Positions 28,084 to 36,153 of a stretch of 64,000 bases of DNA are shown piece by piece. Numbering within the stretch: the first letter of the stretch is position 1; each line of letters begins with the position of its first letter. The translations under genes were made by a program, and so were the position numbers. The stretch comes from Streptomyces sp. SCSIO 75703 (GTDB lineage Bacteria; Actinomycetota; Actinomycetes; Streptomycetales; Streptomycetaceae), in NCBI RefSeq assembly GCF_036607905.1, contig NZ_CP144555.1, forward strand, positions 744,001 to 808,000, written 5' to 3'. The notes below the pieces were generated by a model, which saw nothing but the letters and a program-made list of their open reading frames with translations, ran no database searches and had not been told where the DNA came from.

Positions 28084-29597
28084 GACGCCGGGCTTCCTTC
28101 CATCACGAGGTCGAGTACGCGGTGTTCGTCGAGGTCGCGGGCGGGTGCCTCGTGCACGACGCGGCCCTCGCGCAGCACCAGCACGCGGTCGGCGAGGCCG
28201 AGCACCTCGGGCACCTCGCTGGAGACCAGCAGGACGGCGAGGCCCTCGTCGGCGAGGCGGCGCACGACCGCGTACAGCTCGGCGCGGGCTCCGACGTCGA
28301 CGCCGCGGGTGGGTTCGTCGAGCAGCAGGACCCGGCAGCCGCGCAGCAGCCAGCGGGCCAGGACGGCCTTTTGCTGGTTGCCGCCGGACAGGGTGCGCAC
28401 GGGCACGGACGGGTTGTCGGGGCGCAGCGACAGCTCGCGGGTGGCGGCGCGGGCCGCGCCCCGTTCGGCGCGGTGGTCGATCCAGCCGGCGCGGGAGAAG
28501 CGGGACAGGGCGGAGACCGACACGTTGCGGGTGACGGACTCCAGCAGGAGCAGGGCCTGGGCCTTGCGTTCCTCGGGGGCGAGGCCGAGTCCGGCGCGGC
28601 CGGCGGCGCGGACGCTGCCGGTGCGCAGCGGGCGCCCGTCGACGTACACGCCGCCGGCGTCGGGGCGGCGGGCGCCGTAGACGGTCTCCAGGATCTCGGA
28701 GCGGCCGGAGCCGACGAGTCCGGCGAGGCCGACGATCTCGCCGCCGCGCACGTCGAGGTCGAGCGGGGCGAACTCGCCCGCACGGGAGAGTCCGCGCACG
28801 CTGAGGACCGGTTCGCCGGCCGGTGGGGCGGACGGGCGTCCGGGGAAGACGTACTCGACGGTGCGGCCGGTCATCAGGGCGACCACCTCGCGGGTGGGCG
28901 TGGACCGGGCGGGCAGTCCGCCGGCGACGGCGCGGCCGTCCTTGAGGACGGTGACCCGGTCGCCGATGCGGCGGATCTCCTCCAGGCGGTGCGAGATGTA
29001 GACGACGGCGACGCCGGCGGCGGTGAGGTCGCCGACGATCCGGAAGAGGTTGTCGACCTCGTCGGGGTCGAGCGCGGCCGAGGGTTCGTCCATCACGATC
29101 AGCCGGACGTCGTGCGAGAGGGCCCGTGCCATGGACACGATCTGCTGCTGGGCGGCGGAGAGGTCGCCGACCAGCCGGCCCGGGTCGATCTCGGGGTGGC
29201 CGAGCCGTCCGAGGAGCGCGGCCGTGGACTCCCGGGCGGCGCGGGCGCGGACCACGAATCCGGCGGTGGTGGGCTCGTGGCCCAGGTGGACGTTCTCGGC
29301 GACGGACAGGTGCTCCACCAGGTCGAGTTCCTGGTAGATGGTGGCGATGCCGAGGCGCATGGCGGCGATCGGGGAGCGCAGGGTGACGTCGTCGCCGCGC
29401 CAGCGGATGGTGCCGGTGTCGGGCTGGTGGGCTCCGGCCAGCACCTTGATGAGGGTGGACTTGCCGGCGCCGTTCTGGCCGAGCAGGCAGTGCACCTCGC
29501 CGGCCTGGACGTCGAGGTCGACGCCGTCCAGGGCCCGGACTCCGGGGAAGGACTTGGTGATGCCGGTCATGCTGAGCAGCGGTGGTTCAGGTGCCAT
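28080..29597 (-). CDS. Sugar ABC transporter ATP-binding protein with two ATPase domains (RbsA type)
   Basis: A 505-residue tandem ATPase. Domain 1 has Walker A GQNGAGKST (~41-49), a signature-region variant VGDLSAAQQQIVSMARALS and Walker B VRLIVMDEPSAAL. Domain 2 carries the usual degenerate Walker A GLVGSGRSE, the signature TLSGGNQQKAVLARWLL and Walker B CRVLLLDEPTRGVDVGA. It is the first gene of the importer operon; upstream is a 376-base gap containing an 11-copy 8-bp tandem repeat and then the ROK regulator gene. Confidence 0.93.
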   Translation of the reverse strand: MAPEPPLLSMTGITKSFPGVRALDGVDLDVQAGEVHCLLGQNGAGKSTLIKVLAGAHQPDTGTIRWRGDDVTLRSPIAAMRLGIATIYQELDLVEHLSVAENVHLGHEPTTAGFVVRARAARESTAALLGRLGHPEIDPGRLVGDLSAAQQQIVSMARALSHDVRLIVMDEPSAALDPDEVDNLFRIVGDLTAAGVAVVYISHRLEEIRRIGDRVTVLKDGRAVAGGLPARSTPTREVVALMTGRTVEYVFPGRPSAPPAGEPVLSVRGLSRAGEFAPLDLDVRGGEIVGLAGLVGSGRSEILETVYGARRPDAGGVYVDGRPLRTGSVRAAGRAGLGLAPEERKAQALLLLESVTRNVSVSALSRFSRAGWIDHRAERGAARAATRELSLRPDNPSVPVRTLSGGNQQKAVLARWLLRGCRVLLLDEPTRGVDVGARAELYAVVRRLADEGLAVLLVSSEVPEVLGLADRVLVLREGRVVHEAPARDLDEHRVLDLVMEGSPAS

Positions 29598-29777
29598 GTG
29601 AGGTCCCCTCGGCGGGCATGCGGGCCGGTGTCAGGGCAGGGCGGAGCACGGGGCGGGCGGAGCCGACGCGGTGAGGTGGGCTGGGGTGGGGTGAGGTGGG
29701 GGCGGAGTGCGGCGGTGCGGGCAGCGGGGTGGCGCTGTAGAGCGACGTGGGGGGACGCTTGCGGTCGCACCGTGACG

Positions 29778-29865
29778 TGCGGCGGTGCGGCGGTGCGGCG
29801 GTGCGGCGGTGCGGCGGTGCGGCGGTGCGGCGGTGCGGCGGTGCGGCGGTGCGGCGGTGCGGCGG
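29778..29865. repeat. Eleven perfect tandem copies of TGCGGCGG
   Basis: Eleven uninterrupted 8-bp units (88 bp) lie in the gap (29598-29973) between the ABC ATPase start and the stop of the ROK regulator, i.e. inside the region that should hold the importer promoter. Further TGCGGCGG-like and GTGAGGTGGG words flank it. The unit is not a multiple of three and no gene is supported here. Such perfect short-unit arrays are prone to slippage, so copy number may vary between isolates and change promoter spacing (inference). Confidence 0.95.
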
Positions 29866-29973
29866 AAACGCGGGGTGGGCCGCGGTGTCACGGGTGCGGG
29901 CGCCGGACTTTCCCGGCGCGCACCGGGTGGGGAGGTGCGGTGCGGTCGTACGTCGTACGGGTGAGGTGGGCGG

Positions 29974-31164
29974 TCAGGCGGGGGAGAACAGGTGGTCGCT
30001 GATGAGCCGGGCCGCGCCGATGACGCCGGCGGTGGGGCCCAGTTCGCCGAGGACGATGGGGAGGTTGCCGGTCGCCAGCGGCAGCGACTGGCGGTAGACC
30101 TGGGTGCGGATCGCGGCGAGCAGGTTGTGGCCGAGGCCGGTCACCCCGCCGCCGATCACCACCAGGCCGGGGTTGAAGAAGCTGACGAGTCCGGCGATCA
30201 CCTGGCCGGTGCTCCGGCCGCCCTCCCGGATCAGTTCCAGGGCGGGGGCGTCGCCGGCGGCCGCAGCGGCGGCGACGTCGACGGCGCTCAGGGCCCCGTT
30301 CGCCTCCAGCCGGTGCGCCAGTTCGGGTGAGAGGCCCTGGCGGGCGGCCTCCATGGCGTCGCGGGCGAGCGCGGCACCGCTGAAGTGGGCCTCCAGGCAT
30401 CCCCGGTTGCCGCAGGCGCACGGGCGTCCGTCGGGCACGGCCTGGATGTGCCCGATGTCGCCGGCGCTGCCCGTGGTGCCCCGGTAGACGGCACCGCCGA
30501 CGACGATGCCGCAGCCTATGCCGGTGCCGATCTTGACGCAGAGGAAGTCGGCGACGGTGCGGGCGACGCCCGCGTGCTGCTCCCCCAGCGCCATCAGGTT
30601 CACGTCGTTGTCGACCATGACCGGGCAGCCCAGTTCCTGGCTGAGCACCTCCCGCACGGGGAAGCCGTCCCAGCCCGGCATGATCGGCGGGGCCACCGGG
30701 ACGCCCTCGGGGAAGCGGACGGGTCCCGGGACGCCGATGCCGGCGCCGTCGAAACCGTCCGCGAGGCCGGAGGCCCGCAGCTTCGCCGTCATGGACAGCA
30801 CATGCTCGAAGACCGCGACCGGTCCCTCGCGGACGTCGAGGGGCTGGTTGACGTGTCCGAGGATCTCCAGTTCGGCGTTGGTGACCGCGATGTCGACCGA
30901 GGTCGCGCCGATGTCGACGCCGAGGAAACGGAGTTCGGGGTGGAGCCGGACGTTGTGGGAGCGGCGTCCGCCGCGCGAGGCGGCGAGTCCGTCGGCCACC
31001 ACGAGGCCCGTCTCCAGCAGCCGGTCCACCTCCACGGCCAGCTTGGACCGGGACAGGTCGACCTGGTCGCCGAGCTGGGCGCGGGAGTTGGGGCCGCCGT
31101 CGCGCAACAGGCGCAGCAGCCGGGCCTGATGGGCGTTCGCGGGTCGCGCGGTCATGCGTCTCAC
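29974..31164 (-). CDS. ROK-family transcriptional repressor
   Basis: A 396-residue regulator with an N-terminal MarR-like winged helix (NAHQARLLRLLRDGGPNSRA, then DLSRSKLAVEVDRLLETGLV) and a C-terminal ROK sugar-kinase-like domain. The phosphate motif is LGVDIGATSVDIAV, followed by CVKIGTGIGCGIV and the zinc-binding motif CACGNRGCLEAH. It should repress the downstream importer and catabolic genes and be released by their sugar or sugar-phosphate. GTG 31164 is preferred for its GGAGGGG site about five bases upstream; ATG 31155 in the same frame is the alternative. Confidence 0.9.
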   Translation of the reverse strand: MRRMTARPANAHQARLLRLLRDGGPNSRAQLGDQVDLSRSKLAVEVDRLLETGLVVADGLAASRGGRRSHNVRLHPELRFLGVDIGATSVDIAVTNAELEILGHVNQPLDVREGPVAVFEHVLSMTAKLRASGLADGFDGAGIGVPGPVRFPEGVPVAPPIMPGWDGFPVREVLSQELGCPVMVDNDVNLMALGEQHAGVARTVADFLCVKIGTGIGCGIVVGGAVYRGTTGSAGDIGHIQAVPDGRPCACGNRGCLEAHFSGAALARDAMEAARQGLSPELAHRLEANGALSAVDVAAAAAAGDAPALELIREGGRSTGQVIAGLVSFFNPGLVVIGGGVTGLGHNLLAAIRTQVYRQSLPLATGNLPIVLGELGPTAGVIGAARLISDHLFSPA

Positions 31165-31387
31165 GGTCCCCTCCCCGCCTCGATCGGCTGCGGCGCCGGT
31201 CTCCGGACGCCTTCGGTGGCCTGCTTTCGGAGGGAACGTAGCAGTGGATGCCGGGGAGGGGAAGAAGTCGCGCAGGAATCCGTGCCAACTTTCCCCACTG
31301 AATGGACAAAGACACGGATGGCCGAGGGGTGCGCACACGTCGAGGCCGCCCGGCACGGATGCCGGACGGCCTGGGACTTCTCGTGCG

Positions 31388-32065
31388 CTACGCCGCGGAC
31401 CGGGCGTGGTACGAGCGGCGGGTGTGCTCGGTGTGCTCGCGCATCAGGCGCATCGCCCGCTGCTCGTCCCGCTCGGCGATGGCGGCGATCAGCCCCCGGT
31501 GCTCGATCCAGGACTGCCGGCCGCGCTGCCGGGCGACGGGCGTGTAGTACCAGCGCACCCGGCGGTCGACCTGGCCGGCGAGTTCGGCGAGGACCGCGTT
31601 GCTCGCCAGCTCCATCACCTTGGCGTGGAAGCGGGCGTTGAGGGCGACGGCGGCGTCCACGTCGTCGGCGGAGACGGCTTCCTCGCCCTCCGCGCACAGC
31701 TCCTCCAGGGCGGCGATGCCGGCCTTGTCCGCGTTGGCCGCGGCGAGCCGGGCGGCCTCGGCCTCCAGCAGGGTGCGGACGGTGAGGAGCTGGTCGGCCT
31801 CCCGCTCCGTCGGTTCGTGGACGAAGGCGCCCTGGGCGGGGCGCAGATCGACCCAGCCCTCGGTGTCGAGCCGTTGCAGGGCCTCCCGCACCGGCTGCCG
31901 GGAGACCCCGAGGTGCCCCGCCAGCTCGCTCTCGACCAGGTGCTGGCCGGGGCGCAGCGCACGGGTGGTGATGAGTTCGAGCAGTGCCTCGTAGACACGG
32001 TCCCTCAGCGGGCCCGGCCGTTCGAGCCTGGGCACCGCGCCCTGCGGCAGTCCTGCGGACAACAT
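31388..32065 (-). CDS. GntR-family (FCD subfamily) transcriptional regulator
   Basis: A 225-residue regulator. The winged helix spans ~20-85 (RVYEALLELITTRALRPGQH, SRQPVREALQRLDTEGWVDL) and the all-helical FCD ligand domain ~90-220, with metal-ligand-type residues in ALNARFHAKVMELASN and SWIEHRGLIAAI. FCD regulators typically sense small carboxylates. A GAGGGGGA site precedes the ATG. About 83 bases upstream of its start is GTCTACAGT, the reverse complement of the core upstream of the OFA transporter at 34897. This suggests autoregulation plus control of the transporters. Confidence 0.9.
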   Translation of the reverse strand: MLSAGLPQGAVPRLERPGPLRDRVYEALLELITTRALRPGQHLVESELAGHLGVSRQPVREALQRLDTEGWVDLRPAQGAFVHEPTEREADQLLTVRTLLEAEAARLAAANADKAGIAALEELCAEGEEAVSADDVDAAVALNARFHAKVMELASNAVLAELAGQVDRRVRWYYTPVARQRGRQSWIEHRGLIAAIAERDEQRAMRLMREHTEHTRRSYHARSAA

Positions 32066-32147
32066 CGGTCCCCCTCGCAGCCGGCACGAGCGTTGCGTGG
32101 CATGACGGTACGGCGATACGTGACAAGACGAGTATCGATTGTCTTTC

Positions 32148-32156
32148 GTCTACAGT
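32148..32156. promoter_or_regulatory. Candidate GntR operator upstream of gntR
   Basis: GTCTACAGT is the exact reverse complement of ACTGTAGAC at 34993-35001 upstream of the second OFA transporter. The flanks here are less symmetrical, so this is a candidate half-strength site. It lies 83 bases before the gntR start. Confidence 0.4.
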
Positions 32157-32219
32157 CTACGGCGGGAAAGAGACATGCGGGGGCGGAAAGGGGCGCGGAG
32201 TCGTCCATGTCACACCGCG

Positions 32220-32243
32220 GCCGGCACCCCGGCGGGTGCCGGC
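32220..32243 (-). terminator. Hairpin terminator after the FabH-like gene
   Basis: A perfect 10-bp stem GCCGGCACCC (32220-32229) against GGGTGCCGGC (32234-32243) with a 4-base loop lies 40 bases past the stop of the FabH-like gene, separating it from gntR. Confidence 0.65.
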
Positions 32244-32283
32244 ACGGGCGGTGGCGGGGCCGTCGGGGACGGTGGCGGGGCGG

Positions 32284-33231
32284 TCAGGGGCAGCGGACGA
32301 CCTGTCCCGCGTACGAGAGGTTGCCGCCGAAGCCGAAGAGCAGGACCGGGTCGCCGCTGCCGATCTCGCCCCGTTCCACCAGCTTGGACAGCGCGAGGGG
32401 GACGCTGGCGGCCGAGGTGTTGCCGGAGTCGACGACGTCGCGGGCGACCACGGCGTTGACGGCGCCGATGCGCGCGGCGAGCGGCTCGATGATGCGCAGG
32501 TTGGCCTGGTGCAGGACGACCGCGGCGAGGTCGGCGGGGTCCAGTCCCGACCGCTCGCAGGCTTGGCGCGCGATGGCGGGCAGACGTGTGGTGGCCCAGC
32601 GGTAGACGCTCTGGCCTTCCTGGGCGAAGCGCGGCGGGGTGCCCTCGATGCGCACCGCGTGTCCCAGTTCGGGCACCGACCCCCACAGCACCGGCCCGAT
32701 CCCCGGCTCGGCCCCGGGCGCGCACGCCTCCACCACGGCGGCGCCCGCCCCGTCGCCGACCAGGACGCAGGTGGTGCGGTCCTCCCAGTCGGCCACCTCG
32801 GACATCTTGTCGGCGCCGATGACCAGGGCGCGGCGGGCGGAACCGGCGCGGACGGCGTGGTCGGCGGTGGCGAGGGCGTGCGGGAAGCCGGCGCAGACGA
32901 CGTTGAGGTCCAGGGTGGCCGGTTCCGTCATGCCGAGCCGGGCCGCGACGCGGGCGGCCATGTTCGGGGAGCGGTCGATGGCGGTGGAGGTGGCGACGAG
33001 GACGAGGTCGACGTCGGCGGGGGCGAGCCCGGCCGAGGCGAGCGCCTTGGCACCGGCGTGCGCGGCCAGTTCGTCCACCGGCTCGTCCGGGCCGGCGATG
33101 TGGCGCGTGCGGATGCCCACCCGGCTCGTGATCCACTCGTCACTGGTGTCGACCATGCCCGCCAGTTCCTCGTTGGTGAGAACCCTGGCGGGCTGGTAGT
33201 GGCCGACGGCGGTGATGCGTGTGCCGTGCAT
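32284..33231 (-). CDS. FabH-like 3-oxoacyl-ACP synthase III
   Basis: A 315-residue KAS III-fold condensing enzyme with the complete catalytic triad: Cys113 in LNVVCAGFP, His241 in VVLHQANLRI and Asn271 in DSGNTSAAS. The C-terminal loop GFGGNLSYAGQ is the usual FGGN signature. ATG 33231 is taken because of a GGGAG site and a normal FabH N-terminus (TRITAVGHYQPARVLTNEEL). No ACP, other fatty-acid-synthase gene or obvious biosynthetic cluster is adjacent, so it is probably not the housekeeping enzyme. Priming or condensation in an unknown pathway is likely. Confidence 0.9.
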   Translation of the reverse strand: MHGTRITAVGHYQPARVLTNEELAGMVDTSDEWITSRVGIRTRHIAGPDEPVDELAAHAGAKALASAGLAPADVDLVLVATSTAIDRSPNMAARVAARLGMTEPATLDLNVVCAGFPHALATADHAVRAGSARRALVIGADKMSEVADWEDRTTCVLVGDGAGAAVVEACAPGAEPGIGPVLWGSVPELGHAVRIEGTPPRFAQEGQSVYRWATTRLPAIARQACERSGLDPADLAAVVLHQANLRIIEPLAARIGAVNAVVARDVVDSGNTSAASVPLALSKLVERGEIGSGDPVLLFGFGGNLSYAGQVVRCP

Positions 33232-33411
33232 GGGTGGACTCCCTCGTCTCCTGGGATGCGGGTCCACCAGTGTGATCAGTGACCGGCGGGTACGGCGGCA
33301 GGTGAAGCGACAGGAAACGAGCGCCGCGCTTGTCGCTTCCGGCAGCGGCCCCGGGGCTCCGGGATGCCGGGGGCGGTCGCCACGCCGCCCCGCAGGCCGC
33401 CGGTCCGGGCG

Positions 33412-33439
33412 GGGCCCCGTGCCGGAGGGCGCGGGGCCC
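33412..33439 (-). terminator. Hairpin terminator after the OFA transporter 2 operon
   Basis: Arms GGGCCCCG (33412-33419) and CGGGGCCC (33432-33439) with a 12-base loop begin 9 bases past the stop of the small membrane protein. Confidence 0.55.
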
Positions 33440-33447
33440 GTCGCCCC

Positions 33448-33591
33448 TCAGCCCGTGAAGAGCTGGGTCGCCTTGCGCACGAGCTCGTAGAGCCCGTAGG
33501 CGAGCGGGAGGCCCACCCAGAGCCAGGTGAAGGCGATCAGCGGGCGCCGGCCGGAGGCGACGGGCGGGCCCTGGGTGCCGTCAGGCGACAT
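33448..33591 (-). CDS. MFS transporter small subunit (47-residue membrane protein)
   Basis: A short gene reading MSPDGTQGPPVASGRRPLIA, then FTWLWVGLPLAYGLYELVRK, then ATQLFTG and stop. A polar head is followed by one amphipathic/transmembrane helix (residues ~19-36) and a basic tail. Its ATG (33591) lies inside the last codons of the OFA transporter (11-base overlap), so it is translationally coupled. Small proteins of this pattern accompany OxlT-like transporters and are catalogued as MFS transporter small subunits (recollection). It probably assembles with or stabilises the transporter. Confidence 0.8.
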   Translation of the reverse strand: MSPDGTQGPPVASGRRPLIAFTWLWVGLPLAYGLYELVRKATQLFTG

Positions 33592-34897
33592 CGGCGGCCT
33601 CCTTGGGTGCCGGGGCGGGGACGTGGTGGCGGGCGTGGACCGGCCGGACCAGTTCGTTGGCGACGAAGCCGACCACCAGCAGGCCGATCATGATCACGAA
33701 GGAGAGCCCGTACAGGGACGAGCCGTGCCGTCCGGCCTCCTCCTGCCGGTCGGCGATCCAGTTCACGATCAGCGGCCCGAGGACGCCCGCGGTGGACCAG
33801 GCGGTGAGCAGCCGCCCGTGGATGGCGCCGACCTGGTAGGTGCCGAAGAGGTCCTTCAGATAGGCGGGGGCGGTGGCGAAACCGCCGCCGTAGAAGGAGA
33901 GGACGACGAGGGCGCACACCACGAAGAGCGGCTTGGAGGAGTCGCCGTAGAGCGCGATCAGCGCGTACATCACCGCCCCGGCGCCGAGGTAGACGCGGTA
34001 CATGTTCTTGCGCCCGATCAGGTCGGAGGTGGTGGACCAGCCGATCCGGCCGGCCATGTTGGCCGCCGACAGCAGGGCGACGAACCCGGCGGCGGCCGTC
34101 GCCGAGACCGGCGCCGAGGTCTCCGCGAAGAAGTCCGTGATCATCGGCGCGGCCTTCTCCAGGATGCCGATGCCCGCCGTGACGTTCATGCAGAGCACGA
34201 TCCACAGCAGCCAGAACTGCGGGGTGCGCATCGCGGCCCGCGCCGAGACCTGGACGCCGCCGAGCGTCGCCGCGGCGCCGTCGGCCCGTGCCGCGCCCCG
34301 GGGCACCCGCACCAGGAGTACGCCGAGCAGCATGAAGACGGCGTAGGTCAGCCCGTGCACGAGGAAGGCGAGGGCGATGCCGGAGGAACCGGTGCCGAAG
34401 GACTCCAGCATCTGCGCCGACCAGGGCGAGGCGATCAGCGCGCCGCCGCCGAAGCCCATGATGGCGATGCCGGTGGCCATGCCGGGACGGTCCGGGAACC
34501 ATTTGATCAGGGTGGAGACGGGCGAGATGTAGCCGATGCCGAGTCCGATGCCGCCGACGAAGCCGTAGCCGAGGACGATCAGCCAGTACTGCTCCGCGTA
34601 GGCGCCCAGCGCGGAGAGCAGGAAGCCGGAGGAGAAGCAGACCAGGGCGACGCTCATCGCCCAGCGCGGGCCGTGGCGTTCGACGAGGGTGCCGCCGAAG
34701 GCCGCCGAGAGGCCGAGCATGACGATGCCGAGCTGGAAGGGCAGCGCGCTCTGCGTGCCGCTGAGGCCGAGCGCGGACTCCAGTGGGGGCTTGAACACGG
34801 ACCAGGCGTAGGCCTGTCCGATGGAGAGGTGGACCGAGAGCGCCGCCGGGGGCACGAGCCAGCGGCTCCACCCGGCGGGGGCGATGGGGGGACTCAT
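33581..34897 (-). CDS. OFA-family MFS transporter 2 (oxalate/formate antiporter-like)
   Basis: A 438-residue, 12-helix OxlT-like transporter. Characteristic segments are SVHLSIGQAYAWSVFKPPLE, GYGFVGGIGLGIGYISPVST, LIKWFPDRPGMATGIAIMGF, FGGGALIASP and SFYGGGFATAPAYLKDLFGT. Several Gly-rich helix motifs and the conserved Lys/Arg-containing loops match the oxalate:formate family. The ATG at 34897 has a GAGGGA site, and a small-subunit gene overlaps its 3' end. A near-perfect palindrome lies 94 bases upstream. It is divergent from fdhD, the formate-dehydrogenase accessory gene, which fits a formate or oxalate link. Confidence 0.88.
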   Translation of the reverse strand: MSPPIAPAGWSRWLVPPAALSVHLSIGQAYAWSVFKPPLESALGLSGTQSALPFQLGIVMLGLSAAFGGTLVERHGPRWAMSVALVCFSSGFLLSALGAYAEQYWLIVLGYGFVGGIGLGIGYISPVSTLIKWFPDRPGMATGIAIMGFGGGALIASPWSAQMLESFGTGSSGIALAFLVHGLTYAVFMLLGVLLVRVPRGAARADGAAATLGGVQVSARAAMRTPQFWLLWIVLCMNVTAGIGILEKAAPMITDFFAETSAPVSATAAAGFVALLSAANMAGRIGWSTTSDLIGRKNMYRVYLGAGAVMYALIALYGDSSKPLFVVCALVVLSFYGGGFATAPAYLKDLFGTYQVGAIHGRLLTAWSTAGVLGPLIVNWIADRQEEAGRHGSSLYGLSFVIMIGLLVVGFVANELVRPVHARHHVPAPAPKEAADVA

Positions 34898-34990
34898 GAG
34901 TCCCTCACCGTAGGGAGGCGGAAGGGAGTTGAGAAGACTGTTGAGCAGACAACCACCGGTACTGCACAAAGCCTTGCCGTGCCGACTCCC

Positions 34991-35006
34991 ATACTGTAGA
35001 CAGTAT
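34991..35006. promoter_or_regulatory. Palindromic operator between OFA transporter 2 and fdhD
   Basis: ATACTGT (34991-34997) and ACAGTAT (35000-35006) form perfect 7-base arms around AG. The core ACTGTAGAC recurs (reverse complement) upstream of gntR, and the arms resemble the CATACAGT/ACTGTATG repeat upstream of the first OFA transporter. The site is placed to control the transporter and possibly fdhD. Confidence 0.6.
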
Positions 35007-35166
35007 TTCGTCGACAGGAAGCCGGTGAACGACGCCGGTCGGCGGCGAACGGAGCGGCCCCGGCCTCGTCCCCCATGTGCAGGACAATGAGATCGTTGCA
35101 TCAAGGGCCGCCTCGGCCATCGGAACGGACGGAACCGGGACTGACCGGCACGACGGGACACGGGAC

Positions 35167-36015
35167 ATGGGACGAGTCACGGAACGACGCAAGGTGCTCC
35201 GCATACGGGAGGGGGCGGTCTCCAGCCGCCCGGACACGCTGGTCGCCGAGGAACCACTCGAGATCCGGCTGAACGGCAAACCGCTGGCGATCACCATGCG
35301 CACGCCCGGCGACGACTTCGCGCTCGCCGCCGGATTCCTGGTCAGCGAGGGCGTGCTGGCAGAGGGGAGGGAACTGCAGAACATCGTCTACTGCGCGGGC
35401 GCCACCGCCGACGGCTCCAACACCTACAACGTCGTGGACGTCCGCACCACCGCCGGGGTCGTCCTGCCCGACATCACCCTGGAACGCAACGTCTACACCA
35501 CCTCGTCCTGCGGCCTGTGCGGCAAGGCCAGCCTGGACGCGGTGCGCACGACGGCCCGCTGGCCCATCGCCGACACTCCCCCGGTCCGGATCACCCCGGA
35601 GCTGCTGGCGGAGCTGCCGGACCGGCTGCGCGCGGCCCAGCGCGTCTTCGACCGGACCGGAGGGCTGCACGCGGCGGCCCTCTTCACCGACGAGGGCGAA
35701 CTGGTCGACGTCCGCGAGGACGTGGGCCGGCACAACGCGGTCGACAAGCTGGTCGGCCGCGCCCTGCAGGACGACCGCCTGCCGCTGTCCCGCTCGGTCC
35801 TGCTGGTCTCGGGCCGGGCCTCCTTCGAGCTGGCCCAGAAGGCCGTGATGGCGGGCATCCCCGTGCTGGCGGCCGTGTCGGCGCCCTCGTCGCTCGCCGT
35901 CGACCTGGCGGCCGAGACGGGACTGACGCTGGTGGGCTTCCTGCGGGGCAGCTCCATGAACGTGTACGCGGGCGAGGAACGGATCGCCCTGCGGGCCGCG
36001 GCCGTCCAGGGCTGA
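35167..36015 (+). CDS. fdhD: Formate dehydrogenase accessory sulfurtransferase FdhD
   Basis: A 282-residue FdhD. The protein moves sulfur from IscS to the molybdenum cofactor so that formate dehydrogenase becomes active. The catalytic CxxC is present as SSCGLCGK (Cys115, Cys118), and the family blocks EEPLEIRLNGKPLAITMRTP, GDDFALAAGFLVSEG, REDVGRHNAVDKLVGRAL and VLVSGRASFELAQKAVMAGI are intact. ATG 35167 matches the usual MGRVTERR start; its ribosome site is weak. No formate dehydrogenase gene is in the window. Confidence 0.95.
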   Translation: MGRVTERRKVLRIREGAVSSRPDTLVAEEPLEIRLNGKPLAITMRTPGDDFALAAGFLVSEGVLAEGRELQNIVYCAGATADGSNTYNVVDVRTTAGVVLPDITLERNVYTTSSCGLCGKASLDAVRTTARWPIADTPPVRITPELLAELPDRLRAAQRVFDRTGGLHAAALFTDEGELVDVREDVGRHNAVDKLVGRALQDDRLPLSRSVLLVSGRASFELAQKAVMAGIPVLAAVSAPSSLAVDLAAETGLTLVGFLRGSSMNVYAGEERIALRAAAVQG

Positions 36016-36082
36016 CCCCGCCTCCCCGCGACACGGCGGCGGGGCCCCGACCGGCGGGGAGCGCCCCCTGCGCCGGAGGGGC

Positions 36083-36125
36083 CCCGTCTCGACCTCCCGC
36101 CCCCGGGGCGGACGGTCGAGACGGG
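36083..36125. terminator. Bidirectional terminator between fdhD and the symporter gene
   Basis: A perfect 12-bp stem CCCGTCTCGACC (36083-36094) against GGTCGAGACGGG (36114-36125) lies between two convergent genes, 68 bases after fdhD and 29 bases after the symporter stop. Confidence 0.75.
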
Positions 36126-36153
36126 CCCGGTGGGGCGCCCAGGGCCGTCCCGG

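Noticed and set aside
29778..29865. CRISPR-like array
   Set aside because: The 8-bp units are contiguous with no spacers and there are no cas genes; this is a simple tandem repeat.
32284..34897. A fatty-acid or polyketide biosynthetic cluster around the FabH-like gene
   Set aside because: No ACP, ketosynthase II, acyltransferase or tailoring gene is nearby; the flanking genes are a regulator and a transporter.
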